The notes under the pieces were generated by a model. That model made no database searches and was not told where the DNA came from. It saw only the letters and a list, made by a program, of their open reading frames with translations. Below are positions 63,425-64,000 of a DNA stretch of 64,000 bases, one piece after another. The position numbers were made by a program, and so were the translations under genes. The stretch spans positions 1,007,001-1,071,000 of the forward strand of contig NZ_CP058648.1 of assembly GCF_018141405.1 (NCBI RefSeq), given 5' to 3'. How positions within the stretch are numbered: the stretch's first letter is position 1; each line of letters starts with the position of its first letter. This DNA comes from Serpentinicella alkaliphila (GTDB lineage Bacteria; Bacillota; Clostridia; Peptostreptococcales; Natronincolaceae).

Positions 63425-64000
63425 TTATTTTGTGTAATTATCGAAATACCCTTGTACAAGTACTATAGGTGTACCTTTATCTCCGCTACCTGATGTTAAA
63501 TCTGAAAGAGAACCAAGTAAGTCTGTAAGTCGTCTTGGTGTTGTTCCTTGAGCAACCATTGCTCCAGTAAGGTCACCCTCTTTATTTTTAATATATTCAG
63601 AAATAGCTTTCTTTAGCTCTTCTCCACGCAGGTTTGCGAAGTCATTATCAGCTAAATACTTTAATTTTACTTCATTTGGAGTACCTTCTAATCCAGATGT
63701 ATAAGCTGGAGAAACAACAGGGTCAGCCAACTCCCATATTTTACCTACAGGATCTTTAAAAGCTCCATCTCCATAAATCATAACCTCAACAGCTTTACCA
63801 GTTAAGGCTTTAAGTTTTTCGTGTATTTCATCTACTACAGGCTGACAATTTCTTGGGAATAGCTTCACACTTTCCTCGGTAGATTTGTTTGATCCTAGTA
63901 AACCATATGATTCGTTAAATCCACTTCCATCTATTGAGGTAGAAAGAATATCATCTAAGCTATATACCTTTTCTCCACCATTAGCCTTTAATATTTTTTT
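63425..64000 (-). CDS. Coenzyme F420-0:gamma-glutamyl ligase-like protein (partial)
   Basis: 192 codons are visible; the N-terminal part lies beyond the window. Segments such as VMIYGDGAFKDPVGKIWELA, VVSPAYTSGLEGTPNEVK and DLTGAMVAQGTTPRRLTD are those of the Clostridial branch of the F420-0:glutamate ligase (CofE/FbiB) family. True F420 synthesis is uncertain in this kind of organism, and the branch may use a different glutamyl acceptor. A GTG at 63868 is only an internal codon. Confidence 0.8.
   Translation of the reverse strand, partial: KKILKANGGEKVYSLDDILSTSIDGSGFNESYGLLGSNKSTEESVKLFPRNCQPVVDEIHEKLKALTGKAVEVMIYGDGAFKDPVGKIWELADPVVSPAYTSGLEGTPNEVKLKYLADNDFANLRGEELKKAISEYIKNKEGDLTGAMVAQGTTPRRLTDLLGSLSDLTSGSGDKGTPIVLVQGYFDNYTK

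Overview
The window is AT-rich DNA with strong Shine-Dalgarno sites, GTG/TTG starts and many intrinsic terminators. It carries a spore-germination receptor locus (gerA/gerC types, divergent gerB type), an A-type flavodiiron protein typical of anaerobes, aspartate-semialdehyde-route polyamine genes (carboxyspermidine dehydrogenase and decarboxylase) and a ger/FMN-binding/ECF sigma gene mix. This fits an anaerobic, spore-forming Clostridia member, perhaps Alkaliphilus-like. That placement is inference from gene content only.

Layout. 1-4.2 kb is the edge of a prophage or integrative element: a structured RNA-like segment, a small unknown gene, a DNA methyltransferase homologue with altered catalytic motifs, and a large serine recombinase. 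4.3-7.1 kb is a BlaI-type repressor with twin operators and an M56 sensor protease fused to two cell-wall hydrolase domains. 7.3-11.7 kb mixes an ECF sigma/DUF4179 pair with decayed mobile DNA (a cytosine methyltransferase start joined to a recombinase tail) and a 208-nt stretch with no G. 11.7-19.5 kb holds a WYL regulator, a broken metallo-hydrolase, a phosphotriesterase-family enzyme, an ABC-F ATPase with a leader attenuator, and a U32 enzyme ending at a 3' tRNA-Cys fragment. 20-36 kb holds a second ECF/DUF4367 pair and three TetR-controlled units, each with a readable operator: a hydrolase unit, a serine hydrolase unit, and an MFS/FtsX-ABC/S41 efflux operon. 36-39 kb contains decayed genes, a DUF4180 protein and a MerR-TipAS regulator. 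39.8-42.7 kb is the polyamine operon behind a leader of about 490 nt ending in a terminator, a strong riboswitch candidate. 43-48 kb has a cyclophilin lipoprotein, a flavodiiron protein, and a Memo/AMMECR1 gene broken by an IS1634-like element and by deletions. 48.2-51.1 kb has two convergent FMN-binding proteins, each with a Fur-like box, and a DUF454 pair. 51-56 kb has an M15 peptidase, a broken chemotaxis receptor, a second structured-RNA candidate, a broken secreted protein and a vanadium-haloperoxidase-like protein. 56.4-64 kb has the germination genes, ung, small membrane and unknown genes, a FadR-type regulator and a partial F420-0:glutamate ligase-like gene.

A dispersed imperfect inverted repeat of about 55 bp (outer arms AAAACCGC/GCGGTTTT, inner ACGGTGAACC) occurs at least six or seven times between 3.9 and 19.7 kb, with a looser relative near 35.6 kb. 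At two sites it supplies the same C-terminal tail (NRTISNGGF) to unrelated reading frames. The density of pseudogenes shows a region that has repeatedly received and lost mobile DNA.
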